This document shows, piece by piece, positions 17,159 through 25,940 of a DNA stretch of 64,000 bases; the stretch's first letter is position 1; each line of letters opens with the position of its first letter. The DNA comes from Candidatus Saccharibacteria bacterium (lineage in GTDB: Bacteria > Patescibacteriota > Saccharimonadia > Saccharimonadales > Saccharimonadaceae). The DNA lies in assembly GCA_016432585.1 (NCBI GenBank), contig CP066696.1:576113-640112 (forward strand). Direction: 5' to 3'. A program made the position numbers and the translations under genes. The notes below the pieces were generated by a model. The model worked only from the letters and a program-made list of their open reading frames with translations. It made no database searches and was not told where the DNA came from.

Positions 17159-17644
17159 CTACGGCCGGCATGCCGCGCGGACCCAGCGAAACACCGAGAC
17201 CACCCACGGAACTGCGGCACACGCAGCGACGAAGATGATTCCGAGGCGCGGCCACGGAGTCAGCACGTGGTAGAACTGCTGCATGTACTCGCCGTAGTAC
17301 ACGGCGATTCCAGCAACAAGCCAGCCCACGGGGATCTTCCATGCCAGCGCCATTACGAGGCCAAAGATCAGCATGGCGCCAGCAAGGCCGAAGCCCAGGT
17401 ACGTCCCCATGTTGACGCCGCACCCGATGTAGTAATCGGGGCGGCAAGGGGTACGCACTCCGTAGGCGACCAGCATCATGAGACCCGAAAGAAAAACGAT
17501 CGGATAGATCTGATAGAGGTGCGTGTAGCGCTTGGTGCGCCCCTCGGCAATCCGCATCGAGGCGACCCAAGAGACTACAAGAACAACGAGCATCAGACCG
17601 ATCTGGCGCGATGCGCCGTTAAGGTCGAGTGTGTCAAGGTGCAA
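17159..17644 (-). CDS. polytopic membrane protein (GC-rich unit B)
   Basis: A 161-residue protein with about five hydrophobic helices (around residues 15-30, 46-62, 82-100, 104-120 and 132-152). The short loop CRPDYYIGCG has two Cys and faces outside if the N-terminus is inside. The start codon is TTG, chosen because GGAGG lies five bases upstream. The SD is part of a hairpin (GAACC / GGTTC). Codons are GC-rich (CTG, GTC, GGC, TGG), unlike its neighbours, and it carries its own promoter and terminator. I recognise no family. Confidence 0.75.
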   Translation of the reverse strand: MHLDTLDLNGASRQIGLMLVVLVVSWVASMRIAEGRTKRYTHLYQIYPIVFLSGLMMLVAYGVRTPCRPDYYIGCGVNMGTYLGFGLAGAMLIFGLVMALAWKIPVGWLVAGIAVYYGEYMQQFYHVLTPWPRLGIIFVAACAAVPWVVSVFRWVRAACRP

Positions 17645-17711
17645 CGGAACCTCCAGGGTTCGTAGGTGATACTTCCTTTACTATAATAGCATATTTCTAG
17701 AATAAAGTCAA
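17645..17711 (-). promoter_or_regulatory. promoter and leader of GC-rich unit B
   Basis: On the minus strand: TTGACT (17706-17711), exactly 17 bp, TATTAT (17683-17688), then a short leader with the hairpin GAACC / GGTTC whose 3' side overlaps the GGAGG ribosome-binding site. Confidence 0.82.
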
Positions 17712-17729
17712 TCCGTAACAGATGTCGGG

Positions 17730-18512
17730 CTAGCTTAAACGAACACTTAAGCCAATGCCGCCGAACGTTTCGCAAACGAAAACGGGTCGCGCTGGAGTAC
17801 TGAGCTTTTTATCGTATCGATAATTAAGTTCATCGAATTTCAAAATATCAACAGGCTTTGTGATACGGTTTCGAATCAACCACGAGGCAAATGCGCCACG
17901 AGCAATCTTTGTATGAACCACCACAAAGCCTGGTTCATGCGTTTTTGGATTAACCGTTAAAAATTCGGGCGTCACAACAAGTTGTGGATCGTGGTATTTT
18001 GTCACAGGTTTAGAGTACTCGACCGCCGCCAAATTAATAATCGTCTCGTCTCCTGGGATTGTCTCTGCTACAGAACTGCCCCAAAAGTCGTAAAGGTTTT
18101 TAAAACGATCACCCGGAAGCCGGTACCCCATTTCTAGGCGATACGGATAAATACCATCGAGAGGCCGCAAGATGCCATATAGTCCCGAAAGAATGCGAAG
18201 CGTCTTGTTTGCATAGCGACGATCCTCGTTCGTCCAACTCGCAACCTGAAGTCCACTGTAGATATCACCCAGAAAACTATCGACCGCTGCGCGCTGGCGT
18301 GCAGCATCATCCGTCCAGCCGGCGGCAAGCTCGTGTGTGATGATTGCCAACTTATTCGATATCTTCATCGTTTTCGCAATCTGGGCGGGCGTCAGAGACT
18401 TCAGATATTGGGCTAGCTCGTGCGTTTTTGTTGCAAGCGCCGGACGTTCAGAAATGGCCAATCCTGTTCCTGGCGGCCGCATTGTTTTCGATGAGTGAAT
18501 AAGAATATACAT
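17730..18512 (-). CDS. yaaA: YaaA family protein (DUF328)
   Basis: A 260-residue cytoplasmic protein. LIHSSKTM at the start, SGLYGILRPLDGIYPYRLEMG, LYDFWGSS and the end KARGAF-like segment followed by FDELNYRY are diagnostic of YaaA. In E. coli, YaaA lowers free iron during peroxide stress and binds DNA. It starts two bases after the stop of the upstream membrane protein gene, so the two form an operon. Start confirmed by the conserved N-terminal strand. Confidence 0.92.
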   Translation of the reverse strand: MYILIHSSKTMRPPGTGLAISERPALATKTHELAQYLKSLTPAQIAKTMKISNKLAIITHELAAGWTDDAARQRAAVDSFLGDIYSGLQVASWTNEDRRYANKTLRILSGLYGILRPLDGIYPYRLEMGYRLPGDRFKNLYDFWGSSVAETIPGDETIINLAAVEYSKPVTKYHDPQLVVTPEFLTVNPKTHEPGFVVVHTKIARGAFASWLIRNRITKPVDILKFDELNYRYDKKLSTPARPVFVCETFGGIGLSVRLS

Positions 18513-18513
18513 A

Positions 18514-19368
18514 CTAGTCCTTAGATTTTTGCAGGAATCTCACAGAAGAGAGGAATACGCCCGTCGCAATAGCGTACGACACTACATGAATGCTTATATA
18601 AAACGGGTTATTATTTGAATCCGAGATAAAAAAATTGCCAAATTGCTGTATTGTTTCAGCCGTAAGCACAGCAATAGCACAACTAACTATTATATTGAAA
18701 GAGCGACGACGCACGCTTCCAACCCTAACAAGCACATAACCAATCAGTGTGAGAAGTAGGATAAAAACAAGTGGCGCAAAGTTATGGTACACCATAGGGA
18801 ACGTTGCGAATATTAGGTCGAAGATAATATCGGACCCACCAGAATTGACATACATAAACGCTCGGTATATCGCCAAAAACGGCCGAATTGCTAGCGTAGC
18901 AAGGTAGAGTAGCGCCGTAGACACTATGATTTTATTCAGCAGCGCTTGCGTATGACCGCCTCGTAAGTAATAGCCAAGTAGTCCAAGTATTATAGCTATC
19001 GTTACGCTTGGCGATGCAAACTCCCGCCACGCGCTCATATCAACATACGGCTCAACGAGATAACGTAGCAAAACAATAACGAACGAAAGTAGGAATAAGC
19101 TGACTAGTGACCATAGCGCAGATTGATAAAAAAGCTCGAACCGGGGTGTCACGCGACGGCGAAGCGCCATATAGGCAATCAAAAAGACAAGCGGAGTAAA
19201 TACGATTGAAATATACAACCCTACAGCAACACCTTGCGATGCATACTGATAAAAAGAATACTGTGATGCCAGCCCAACATTAGCCACGAGCTGCATGAGA
19301 TAAAGAGCAAAAATCACACTAACGATAATTTTCTTCACCTTGCTAGAAGTCACTAACGCTTTATTCAT
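18514..19368 (-). CDS. polytopic membrane protein, unknown
   Basis: A 284-residue protein with about eight hydrophobic helices separated by very short loops and ending in a charged tail RFLQKSKD. AT-rich codons match the background genes, so it is native. Translation ends immediately before yaaA. I recognise no domain or catalytic motif. A transporter or sensor function is possible, but the sequence gives no support for either. Confidence 0.7.
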   Translation of the reverse strand: MNKALVTSSKVKKIIVSVIFALYLMQLVANVGLASQYSFYQYASQGVAVGLYISIVFTPLVFLIAYMALRRRVTPRFELFYQSALWSLVSLFLLSFVIVLLRYLVEPYVDMSAWREFASPSVTIAIILGLLGYYLRGGHTQALLNKIIVSTALLYLATLAIRPFLAIYRAFMYVNSGGSDIIFDLIFATFPMVYHNFAPLVFILLLTLIGYVLVRVGSVRRRSFNIIVSCAIAVLTAETIQQFGNFFISDSNNNPFYISIHVVSYAIATGVFLSSVRFLQKSKD

Positions 19369-19402
19369 ACAGCTATCATACCACGGCCTTAAGTAGCGAA
19401 AA

Positions 19403-20056
19403 CTATGAACCTAAAATACTTACCGATCTTGCCACCACAAGCGCCAGCGTTAATACCGAGATAAGCGCCTGCGACCCCATAAGAATCTTAGCCGCGTGCG
19501 TTAACGGCTTTGCGTCTGCCGGGGCAAAGTTGACGGCATTTGACAGCGAAAGGTAGAAATAGTCAAAAAACTGGGGCCGCCAGCCAGGAAACTCGCTTTT
19601 CATATCTTGTTGAGGAAACTGGAAATCCTTATCACTTTTAGACCAGCGCTTTCGCGACAGGCCAGGCGCATCAATCTCCCAATACCACAGCGCAAACACT
19701 ATGATATTCGTCATAAAAATTGCGATTGCCGCACCTAGAAGCTCGATGCCGCTAATAGTTGCGTGCGTCACAACCAGCATTTGAAGTACGAGAATCAACG
19801 AACTCGCGTTGCCAATCGACATCAGCGCAAGAAGCGTCAGCACCGATAAGCGCTGCATAAAATGACGATAGGTTTTGTGGCGGTTAACCGTAAAGCCGAT
19901 CAAAAGAACAAGAGCAACCTCGATAGGAAGCAGTAGGTACTGCAGCCCAACCAAAAGCTCACCATTAATTTGCCATACGGCAAGTTGCAGCAAGATTGAA
20001 GCAAAAAGAGCTATTTGCGCGTGAATGAGTTCGCGGCGAGTAATAAAGTAGGTCAT
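19403..20056 (-). CDS. DUF1345-like membrane protein, possible ion channel
   Basis: A 217-residue protein with five helices and a long loop between the fourth and fifth. FFDYFYLSLSNAVNFAPADAKPLTHAAKILMGSQALISV resembles a channel pore loop followed by the inner helix of two-helix K+ channels, in the DUF1345 group. The start at 20056 is preferred to one ten codons upstream because TATACT (20064-20069, minus strand) ends 7 nt above it, giving a leaderless mRNA. It shares a short divergent promoter region with the VIT1-like gene. Ion selectivity is unknown. Confidence 0.7.
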   Translation of the reverse strand: MTYFITRRELIHAQIALFASILLQLAVWQINGELLVGLQYLLLPIEVALVLLIGFTVNRHKTYRHFMQRLSVLTLLALMSIGNASSLILVLQMLVVTHATISGIELLGAAIAIFMTNIIVFALWYWEIDAPGLSRKRWSKSDKDFQFPQQDMKSEFPGWRPQFFDYFYLSLSNAVNFAPADAKPLTHAAKILMGSQALISVLTLALVVARSVSILGS

Positions 20057-20130
20057 ACATGCCAGTATATAGTGCCGGCCGAGCATTTGCCAGTCGGCAA
20101 AAGACCCGCCAGAAATGCTATACTAATGAT

Positions 20131-20859
20131 ATGAAACTGACAAAAACCGATACTTCAAAACCTCGCCAATATCCAGAGCATCATGCAACTCCAAACAATA
20201 AAATGAACCAGCTGCGTGCCGCGGTGCTTGGCGCAAACGACGGTATTGTCTCGATTGCCGGACTTGTTGTGGGTGTTGCGGGGGCTACCAATTCGCAAAC
20301 AGTTATTCTTATGTCGGGTATTGCCGGCGTTGTTGCGGGCGCGCTATCTATGGCGGCGGGCGAGTACGTTTCGGTTAGTAGTCAGCGCGATACTGAAAGG
20401 GCGCTAATCGCCCAGGAGCGCGAAGAGCATGCGCATTTTCCCGACGAAGAACAAAAAGAACTTGCAAAAATCTACGAAGAAAAGGGACTTTCGCAGCAAA
20501 CTGCAGCACTGGTTGCAAAAGAACTCTCAGATCACGACGCAATCGGCGCTCACCTCGACGCCGAGCATGGGCTCGATCCAGACAATCTTACTAGCCCTTG
20601 GCATGCAGCAGTTGCATCGGCGCTCTCGTTTCTTGCCGGCGCCGCGATTCCTATTGCCGCGGTCGTTATTCCGCCCGAACCACTTCGGGTTCCACTGGCG
20701 TTCGTAGCTGTTATTTTTGCCCTCATGCTAACAGGTAGTCTTAGCGCCTATGTTGGCGGCGCAAGCAAAACCCGCGCTACGCTTCGGGTGGTTGCCGGTG
20801 GCATGATTGCCATGATTGTAACATATGGCATTGGTAATCTCGTAGGGCTCACAATTTAG
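20131..20859 (+). CDS. VIT1/CCC1-family metal transporter
   Basis: A 242-residue membrane protein. AAVLGANDGIVSIAGLVVGVAGA is the first-helix signature of the vacuolar iron transporter family. AAGEYVSVSSQRDTERALIAQE gives the helix-2 and cytoplasmic Glu-rich metal-binding region, and three further helices follow. Relatives export Fe2+ or Mn2+ by proton exchange. The start at 20131 is chosen because TGC-TATACT (20119-20124) ends 6 nt above it. A longer reading frame exists but would begin inside the promoter. The next gene (DUF2277) follows after 8 bp. Confidence 0.9.
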   Translation: MKLTKTDTSKPRQYPEHHATPNNKMNQLRAAVLGANDGIVSIAGLVVGVAGATNSQTVILMSGIAGVVAGALSMAAGEYVSVSSQRDTERALIAQEREEHAHFPDEEQKELAKIYEEKGLSQQTAALVAKELSDHDAIGAHLDAEHGLDPDNLTSPWHAAVASALSFLAGAAIPIAAVVIPPEPLRVPLAFVAVIFALMLTGSLSAYVGGASKTRATLRVVAGGMIAMIVTYGIGNLVGLTI

Positions 20860-20867
20860 GAGAAGCT

Positions 20868-21143
20868 ATGTGCCGAAATATAAAACCACTTTTCAATTTT
20901 GACCCACCCGCAACCGACGAGGAAATTCACGCATCTGCCTTGCAGTTCGTACGCAAGGTGAGTGGCTTTCACGAGCCGTCGCAGGTAAACGAAGCCGCCT
21001 TTAATCAAGGAATCGCAGATGTCGCAGCAGCATGCAAAAAACTACTCGATTCACTAGAGACGAATGCCGATCCTAAAAACAGGGAAGAAGAAGCACACAA
21101 GGCAAAAGAACGGAACGAAAAGCGTTTTGGAACCGGAGCCTAG
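20868..21143 (+). CDS. DUF2277 protein
   Basis: A 91-residue protein. MCRNIKPLFNFDPPATDEEIHASALQF and the GFHEPSQVNEAAF segment match DUF2277 closely at normal length. A GGAGAAGC site precedes the ATG, and it is probably co-transcribed with the metal transporter. The conserved Cys-Arg-Asn start and Asn/Glu residues are invariant in the family, but no function is established. Confidence 0.92.
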   Translation: MCRNIKPLFNFDPPATDEEIHASALQFVRKVSGFHEPSQVNEAAFNQGIADVAAACKKLLDSLETNADPKNREEEAHKAKERNEKRFGTGA

Positions 21144-21592
21144 TTCATAAGTTTCGCGTAACGATAGATTCGACGCTCAACCTCCGACTCCGACTTTTCA
21201 AAAGTCATAGGATCAATAAATGCTACCTCGTCGCCATCTTCACCAGCGCTAAATTGCATCAGCTCTGGCTTTACTGCAAATATCAATCGGACCTGCCAAA
21301 AATCGTGCGCCTTTAGGTACGCCGGTTCATCGACATGAAGTATTTTGTACGTAAAATCACCTTCAAGATTTACCTCTTCTTTCATTTCTCGAGCGATCGC
21401 CAAGCGAATGTTCTCGCTATGATCCATACCGCCGCCCGGTAAATCCCACCAATCGCGCCCAGATTCCTTTACGACAAGGACCTCGCCAATACTATTACGC
21501 ACATAGCCCTTTATCGAGATCCTATACAGATAATCAGTTTTTCGCGTTGAAGTTTTATGATTGATAATACCTAGAGAAGTTTTTTCAGACAT
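21140..21592 (-). CDS. NUDIX hydrolase
   Basis: A 150-residue enzyme. The NUDIX box begins in GGGMDHSENIRLAIAREMKEEV, giving the GX5EX7REUXEEXG-like helix, although Gly after EEV is replaced. Such enzymes hydrolyse nucleoside diphosphates linked to another group, for cleaning or signalling. TATACT ends 6 nt above the ATG (leaderless). Its -35 region overlaps that of the divergent GC-rich unit C. Confidence 0.87.
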   Translation of the reverse strand: MSEKTSLGIINHKTSTRKTDYLYRISIKGYVRNSIGEVLVVKESGRDWWDLPGGGMDHSENIRLAIAREMKEEVNLEGDFTYKILHVDEPAYLKAHDFWQVRLIFAVKPELMQFSAGEDGDEVAFIDPMTFEKSESEVERRIYRYAKLMN

Positions 21593-21620
21593 GTGGCTAG
21601 TATACTACACACTCCAGCTA

Positions 21621-21702
21621 TTGACATATAAACTTAGATGTAGTATTATATTCGAGCACTAGATTGCACGCAATGACGAAAGTCACCGACGGAAGGAACG
21701 CC
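21621..21702 (+). promoter_or_regulatory. promoter and leader of GC-rich unit C
   Basis: Perfect TTGACA (21621-21626), exactly 17 bp, TATTAT (21644-21649). Hairpins follow close to the predicted 5' end: ATTGC / GCAAT (21663-21674) and TGAC-GAAA-GTCA (21674-21685), the latter with a GNRA-type tetraloop. GGAAGGA precedes the ATG. Confidence 0.85.
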
Positions 21703-22134
21703 ATGTCCTACGGTCGCTACAGCAACCGGAGCTCCAACTCCTCGCTCGGACCGATCGGCGCTCTGCTGCTCGCTCTCGTCCTGCTGGCGGGCCTGTCGTG
21801 GACCATCTACTGGTACACCGGTCCCAAGCAGGGCCTCCACACCGAGACCATCACGGTCTGCGACATGGAGGACAGCAAGACGAGCGACGGTCACGAGTAC
21901 CGGATCTACGCGTCGAACGACACGTACAAGATGGCGGACAGCTGGTTCGGCGTCAAGCGCCGGGACACCGCCAACGACTACGGGCAGATGATGCGCGAGA
22001 TCAAGAACGGCCCGGTCACCTACGACGTCACCGTCAAGGGCGAGCGCTGGAACACGCCGACGAACTTCGGCAACATCGTGGAGTTCACGAAGGCCGCCGT
22101 TCAGACGCCCGAGAAATGCGCCGCCGAAGGCTGA
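21703..22134 (+). CDS. membrane-anchored protein, DUF1523-like (GC-rich unit C)
   Basis: A 143-residue protein with a polar N-terminus (about 20 residues, rich in Ser, Asn, Arg), one helix (about 21-40) and an extracytoplasmic domain. The pattern EYRIYASNDTYKMADSW, a later YGQMMREIKNGPVTYDVTVKGERW, and FGNIVEF resembles small anchored proteins I associate with actinobacterial genomes and their phages. The start at 21703 follows GGAAGGA at good spacing; an upstream in-frame ATG would lack an SD. Codons are extremely GC-rich (CTC, GAC, ACC, CGC). Assignment to DUF1523 is by pattern only. Confidence 0.7.
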   Translation: MSYGRYSNRSSNSSLGPIGALLLALVLLAGLSWTIYWYTGPKQGLHTETITVCDMEDSKTSDGHEYRIYASNDTYKMADSWFGVKRRDTANDYGQMMREIKNGPVTYDVTVKGERWNTPTNFGNIVEFTKAAVQTPEKCAAEG

Positions 22135-22190
22135 TCGCCTCACGGCCTTCTCGCTAGCAAGTGCACTACAAGCCTCTAGGGGCGCAAGTC

Positions 22191-22223
22191 GACGAAAGTC
22201 CCTGCGCTCCAGGGGCTTTCGTC
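22191..22223 (+). terminator. 3' hairpin of GC-rich unit C
   Basis: Fourteen-bp stem GACGAAAG-T-CCCTG / CAGGG-G-CTTTCGTC with one G-U pair and a five-base loop. The following tract (ATATCTTGG) is only weakly T-rich, so it may stabilise the 3' end as much as terminate. Confidence 0.75.
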
Positions 22224-22249
22224 ATATCTTGGAGATTTTACAGTTTCCT

Positions 22250-23464
22250 CTAGGCAATGACTCCCGTCGACTCGTTCTTAAGATGCCGGATAAGCCAATA
22301 CGTACAGGGCAAAAGAATAGCGAGTGCGATGGCGGCAAAAACCATATAGGCGCCTCGGGGTGTACCCGCCCGCTGAACCAACAAGCCCGTCGCCGTGCTT
22401 GCACCGAGTCCTACTAAAATCGCAAGTGTCTTAAAGTTGCTTAGGATCGTAGAACGATGTGAGGCGGGTATCTGATCTTGAATGATCACTCGAAGAAACG
22501 AGCTTGTCGCATTAAGACAGCACCAAAAAATATACCCTACGAGAAAAAGTGGCACTATAGGAACACTAAGAATTCCGTAGGTAAGCACAGCGCCAAACCC
22601 CATGTACGCAACGCGCGCGATATCAGTTTTGAGTATTTTCAATAAAAATAGGTTCAATATAGCCAGCACCACAATTCCCGCACCCGAAACGATAAACCCA
22701 CGCGTTGTAGCCTCGAAGCCATACTCGATCATAGCCGCTTCGTTTACAAACTGAATACACATTCCCAGCATGACAGAAAAGATAACGCCCATAAGCACAA
22801 TCACGCGAAGAAAAGTGGTTTCCATAAGATAGCTGACACTTCGAAAAAAATGTTGCCTATGTGTCGCCGTTGATTTTACGTGGCCGTCCTTGTAGCGTTC
22901 TTGCATAAAAAAGATAAGAACGACGCAAAGAAACCCAGTGAAAGCCTCGACCATAAAGGGAAGGGCGGCATTAAACGAAAACAACATGCCGCCAACCGCC
23001 GCACTTGCGAGAATTCCGGCTTGTCCGTAGGTTATTTCGTAAGCATTCACTCTTCGGTATGCCGCTTTGGTGACATTGGCGTGATCATACACCATCGCCT
23101 CGAGCGTGCCACTCAAAAACGCGCGACCAAGACCATAGAACAGAGCTGCCAGCATATACGCCGAAAAATCGTGCCCGAAAAATACAATCAACGGCGCAAC
23201 AAGCAGCAGCGACATGCCCGCGAGTGCACAAAATTTTCGACTGTATTTATCGGCAATTATACTTGTTGGGATTTCAGCAATCAGCCCAAAGACCCCTATA
23301 GTACTAAAGAATAGTCCAACCTGGACTGGTGTGATTGCCTGCGACGCGTACTCGTAAAATATTGGATAGGTGAAATAGAGCGTGCTAAAAAACTTCACCG
23401 CAAGATACAGACGCGCCGTCCGATCAAGCGGGGCACCTGTTTTGTTACGTATTTTAAGGAACAT
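22250..23464 (-). CDS. MFS transporter
   Basis: A 404-residue protein with twelve predicted helices. The loop between helices 2 and 3 carries IADKYSRKFCALAG, the major facilitator motif A. The central loop (about residues 190-205) is short and charged. Close family members export drugs or sugars. GGAGG precedes the ATG by 8 nt, so unlike many neighbours it is translated with a leader. TATACT sits about 70 bp above. Substrate unknown. Confidence 0.85.
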   Translation of the reverse strand: MFLKIRNKTGAPLDRTARLYLAVKFFSTLYFTYPIFYEYASQAITPVQVGLFFSTIGVFGLIAEIPTSIIADKYSRKFCALAGMSLLLVAPLIVFFGHDFSAYMLAALFYGLGRAFLSGTLEAMVYDHANVTKAAYRRVNAYEITYGQAGILASAAVGGMLFSFNAALPFMVEAFTGFLCVVLIFFMQERYKDGHVKSTATHRQHFFRSVSYLMETTFLRVIVLMGVIFSVMLGMCIQFVNEAAMIEYGFEATTRGFIVSGAGIVVLAILNLFLLKILKTDIARVAYMGFGAVLTYGILSVPIVPLFLVGYIFWCCLNATSSFLRVIIQDQIPASHRSTILSNFKTLAILVGLGASTATGLLVQRAGTPRGAYMVFAAIALAILLPCTYWLIRHLKNESTGVIA

Positions 23465-23593
23465 TTAAAAAACCTCCGTTTTTGTTTTAAGTATTTTTTT
23501 GTTTCAGCCTCTCAAAGCTTGTTCATAGTATAGTGCGTCGATATAAAACTGAATACTGTAGTATTCACAGCAATAAATATTTTTCTAGTAGGA

Positions 23594-24844
23594 TTACTCG
23601 AGAGTTTTAACCACGTCTTTGGCCGCACGCCAACCGCTCTCTATTGCACCATGAACCGTTGCATAATTACCGTTTAAAGCAGTGGCTTCGCCGGCAAAGA
23701 ACAAGCGCTCGCTGATTGGCTCTGTTAGTGCGGTGTGGTCACTTAGCGAAGCGCCGACAGGGTGATTACTATAAGCACCCTTGGTAAATGGGTTGTTGTC
23801 CCAGCGCGCAATTTTATACGCCACGATATCATCTTGCAGGTCTCGGCCAACGATAGCGCCAAGATCGGCCATTATGTTTGCAATAAGATCCTGCGGGTCC
23901 ATCATTAAAACCGCCGCGGCTCTGCTGCCACCGCAGTAGCCCACAAGAACATGTGGATCGGCGGCGCTCGACCACCAGTTGGTGATTGTTTGTAGCGCGG
24001 CGCTTTCGCCATCGGCGTAATTAAATAGTTCGCGCGCAAGTTCCGCATCACGAAACCGAAGAATTAACTTCATGGCGTTTCCCATACCAAGCTTTTTAAC
24101 ACTCTGCTGAAATTTTGCTGGCAACGCGGGAGAAAAGGTGATGTCGCCACTTTTCAAAACCCCAAGAGAGACAGTAACTATGCATTTTTTCGCATACAAC
24201 ACTTCGCCATTTGTCAGGGTAATCGCAACACCCTGTTCATGGTAATCGATCGCTTTCACTACTGCCTGAAGACGGACAAGAAGATTTTTTGCCAGGCGCT
24301 TCACAATAGGCTGATAGCCACCTACGGGAATAAAGTTTTCGCCATTGTCTTTGGTTTCACGCAACATATCGGCAAACGCGCCGCTATCTAGGCTGGCGGC
24401 ATCACCACCTTCGTAATCGCCAACCGAGATCTCGGCAAGCTGTTTTATGATAGGCGCTATGTCTTTATTTGCGGCGATATGATCTGCTACCGAGATTCCT
24501 TTCGCGCCACTTTGCGCCAATGATTCCATGATAGCGTCGTACGCTTGCTTTTGTTCAGCTGACATACTGTGACCATTTTTATCAACCAAGCGCACCGCGC
24601 CATCTGCCCGAATAGTAGCGAGGTTAAGCTCCTCAACATACTGCCATGTTGCTGTGTGATCACCATGAATAAATTCGGCGCCAATCTCGATAGGCATACC
24701 CCAGCCGTACCATGTTTTAATTCGCCCGCCAACATAGTCTTGGGCATCAATAACCAAGACATTCGTTATGTTTTGCTTGCGTAATTCTTGCGCTGCCGCG
24801 AGGCCCGCCGCACCAGCTCCAACAATAATAACGTCGTATAGCAT
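23594..24844 (-). CDS. flavin monoamine oxidase family protein
   Basis: A 416-residue FAD enzyme. The dinucleotide fold is VIIVGAGAAGLAAA (about 5-18), then GGRIKTW. The substrate domain and the end RLFFAGEATALNGNYATVHGAIESG (FAD-contacting) are typical of amine and polyamine oxidases. It lacks a signal peptide. It starts two bases after a small membrane gene, with which it must be co-transcribed. Substrates in the family include polyamines, aromatic amines and carotenoid-like molecules; none can be selected here. Confidence 0.87.
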   Translation of the reverse strand: MLYDVIIVGAGAAGLAAAQELRKQNITNVLVIDAQDYVGGRIKTWYGWGMPIEIGAEFIHGDHTATWQYVEELNLATIRADGAVRLVDKNGHSMSAEQKQAYDAIMESLAQSGAKGISVADHIAANKDIAPIIKQLAEISVGDYEGGDAASLDSGAFADMLRETKDNGENFIPVGGYQPIVKRLAKNLLVRLQAVVKAIDYHEQGVAITLTNGEVLYAKKCIVTVSLGVLKSGDITFSPALPAKFQQSVKKLGMGNAMKLILRFRDAELARELFNYADGESAALQTITNWWSSAADPHVLVGYCGGSRAAAVLMMDPQDLIANIMADLGAIVGRDLQDDIVAYKIARWDNNPFTKGAYSNHPVGASLSDHTALTEPISERLFFAGEATALNGNYATVHGAIESGWRAAKDVVKTLE

Positions 24845-24846
24845 GA

Positions 24847-25017
24847 TTATTTTTTCTTGTTTTTAGTTTTGGCTTTTGGCTGCCAAGCAATCAAAAAATA
24901 GACAATAACAGCGACAAGCACCACAATAACGATGCCAGCGCCGATCATTACCGGAAGACAGTGATCAAAATCATTCATTGAATGCGAGTGACCCGCATGA
25001 GCAAATATTGTCAACAT
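24847..25017 (-). CDS. small His-rich membrane protein, 56 aa
   Basis: A short gene directly upstream of the amine oxidase. The N-terminal part MLTIFAHAGHSHSMNDFDHC has five His and one Cys, then comes one helix (about 23-45, rich in Ile and Val) and a basic tail KAKTKNKKK, so the His-rich part should face outside. TGG-TATACT ends 7 nt above the ATG, a leaderless mRNA. The two-base gap to the oxidase suggests joint function; a metal-binding or delivery role is inference from the His and Cys residues. No family recognised. Confidence 0.68.
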   Translation of the reverse strand: MLTIFAHAGHSHSMNDFDHCLPVMIGAGIVIVVLVAVIVYFLIAWQPKAKTKNKKK

Positions 25018-25082
25018 AAGCGCTAGTATACCATGTCGCTTATGTACTTTGGTAGCGATTTACTACATGCTAGAATAACGAC

Positions 25083-25298
25083 ATGACAACAAGCACTTTA
25101 CGAAAGTTTTTATCAATAGTTTTTGCAATAGTAGCCATTGCGCTTGTAGGGTATGCAGCCATACAAGTATTCACTGGCAACCCGGTACCTAGTAAAATAC
25201 GCAGCTTCGATGAATGTGCAGCAGCAGGATATCCTATTCAGGATAGCTACCCTGAACGATGTTCGGTTCCTGGTGGCGATACATTTACCAATCAATAA
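25083..25298 (+). CDS. small anchored protein with a CxxxG...YPxxC motif
   Basis: A 71-residue protein. A helix at about 8-30 anchors an exported C-terminal part containing FDECAAAGYPIQDSYPERCSVPGG. This Cys-Gly-Tyr-Pro-Cys pattern is a short domain that I know from secreted proteins of several candidate phyla, probably held by one disulfide. TGC-TAGAAT (25071-25076) ends 6 nt above the ATG, a leaderless mRNA. No function is known. Confidence 0.75.
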   Translation: MTTSTLRKFLSIVFAIVAIALVGYAAIQVFTGNPVPSKIRSFDECAAAGYPIQDSYPERCSVPGGDTFTNQ

Positions 25299-25308
25299 AG
25301 TCGCCTTA

Positions 25309-25394
25309 TTGTAAATATTATTTGATTATTGTATAGTTACTATGCACATACCGTGCAGACACGGCCTACAGAGGCCACCGACGAGAGGGATCTC
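25309..25394 (+). promoter_or_regulatory. promoter and leader of GC-rich unit D
   Basis: TTGTAA (25309-25314), exactly 17 bp, TATAGT (25332-25337). Two successive hairpins lie near the predicted 5' end: CCGTG-CAGA-CACGG (25351-25364) and GGCCT-ACAG-AGGCC (25363-25376). They overlap by two bases and so may be alternatives. The SD lies in a third small hairpin, GAGA-GGGA-TCTC (25383-25394), which abuts the ATG. Confidence 0.82.
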
Positions 25395-25940
25395 ATGCTT
25401 TCCATCAAGAGGGCGACAGTGGCATTGGTCGCTGCGCTTCTGCTGTCCACACCCGTCAGCGCATGCGGCGGGAACACGAGCGACGGCAGCAGCGCCAGCT
25501 CGGCCACAACTTCCGCGGAAGCTCCGCAGAAGAAGCCGCTCAACACGACCCCGGTCTGCGAGCTTCTGCCGATCGCAGATGTTCAGCCCCTTCTCGGGCA
25601 GGCGATCATCCGCACCGACAGCAAGCCGCTCCTGGAGGACGAACCGCTTCCGGGTGAATACCTCTGCCGCTACTACGTGGCCGAGGATGACGAGTTCAAG
25701 GTCCTCGAGATCTACCGGATCAAGGAGTCAGAGACCGCCACTCAGTGGCAGGACCAGCACGCCGAATCCCACATCACCGTGGGCGACGGCTGGGACACCA
25801 TCATCCGAGAGGGTGGCAACGTCGTCATGGTGCGGCCCGATAACGGCCTGATCACCTTCGTGTCGTACCTCGGCCCCAACGTGAGCCAGGACGCACTGGT
25901 GAAGATCGCCGAACTCGCCGCCACCCGAATGGCCTCGTAG
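25395..25940 (+). CDS. DUF3558-like lipoprotein (GC-rich unit D)
   Basis: A 181-residue protein. The signal peptide MLSIKRATVALVAALLLSTPVSAC ends with lipobox VSAC, so lipidation at Cys24 is predicted. A Ser/Thr/Ala linker leads to a domain with VCELLPIADVQPLLG and YLCRYYV, the paired cysteines and 'LLP..dv..llG' phrase of actinobacterial DUF3558 lipoproteins. Codons are GC-rich. The start at 25395 is supported by the SD GAGAGGGA and by the signal peptide; a longer frame would spoil the latter. Function in the family is unknown. Confidence 0.75.
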   Translation: MLSIKRATVALVAALLLSTPVSACGGNTSDGSSASSATTSAEAPQKKPLNTTPVCELLPIADVQPLLGQAIIRTDSKPLLEDEPLPGEYLCRYYVAEDDEFKVLEIYRIKESETATQWQDQHAESHITVGDGWDTIIREGGNVVMVRPDNGLITFVSYLGPNVSQDALVKIAELAATRMAS

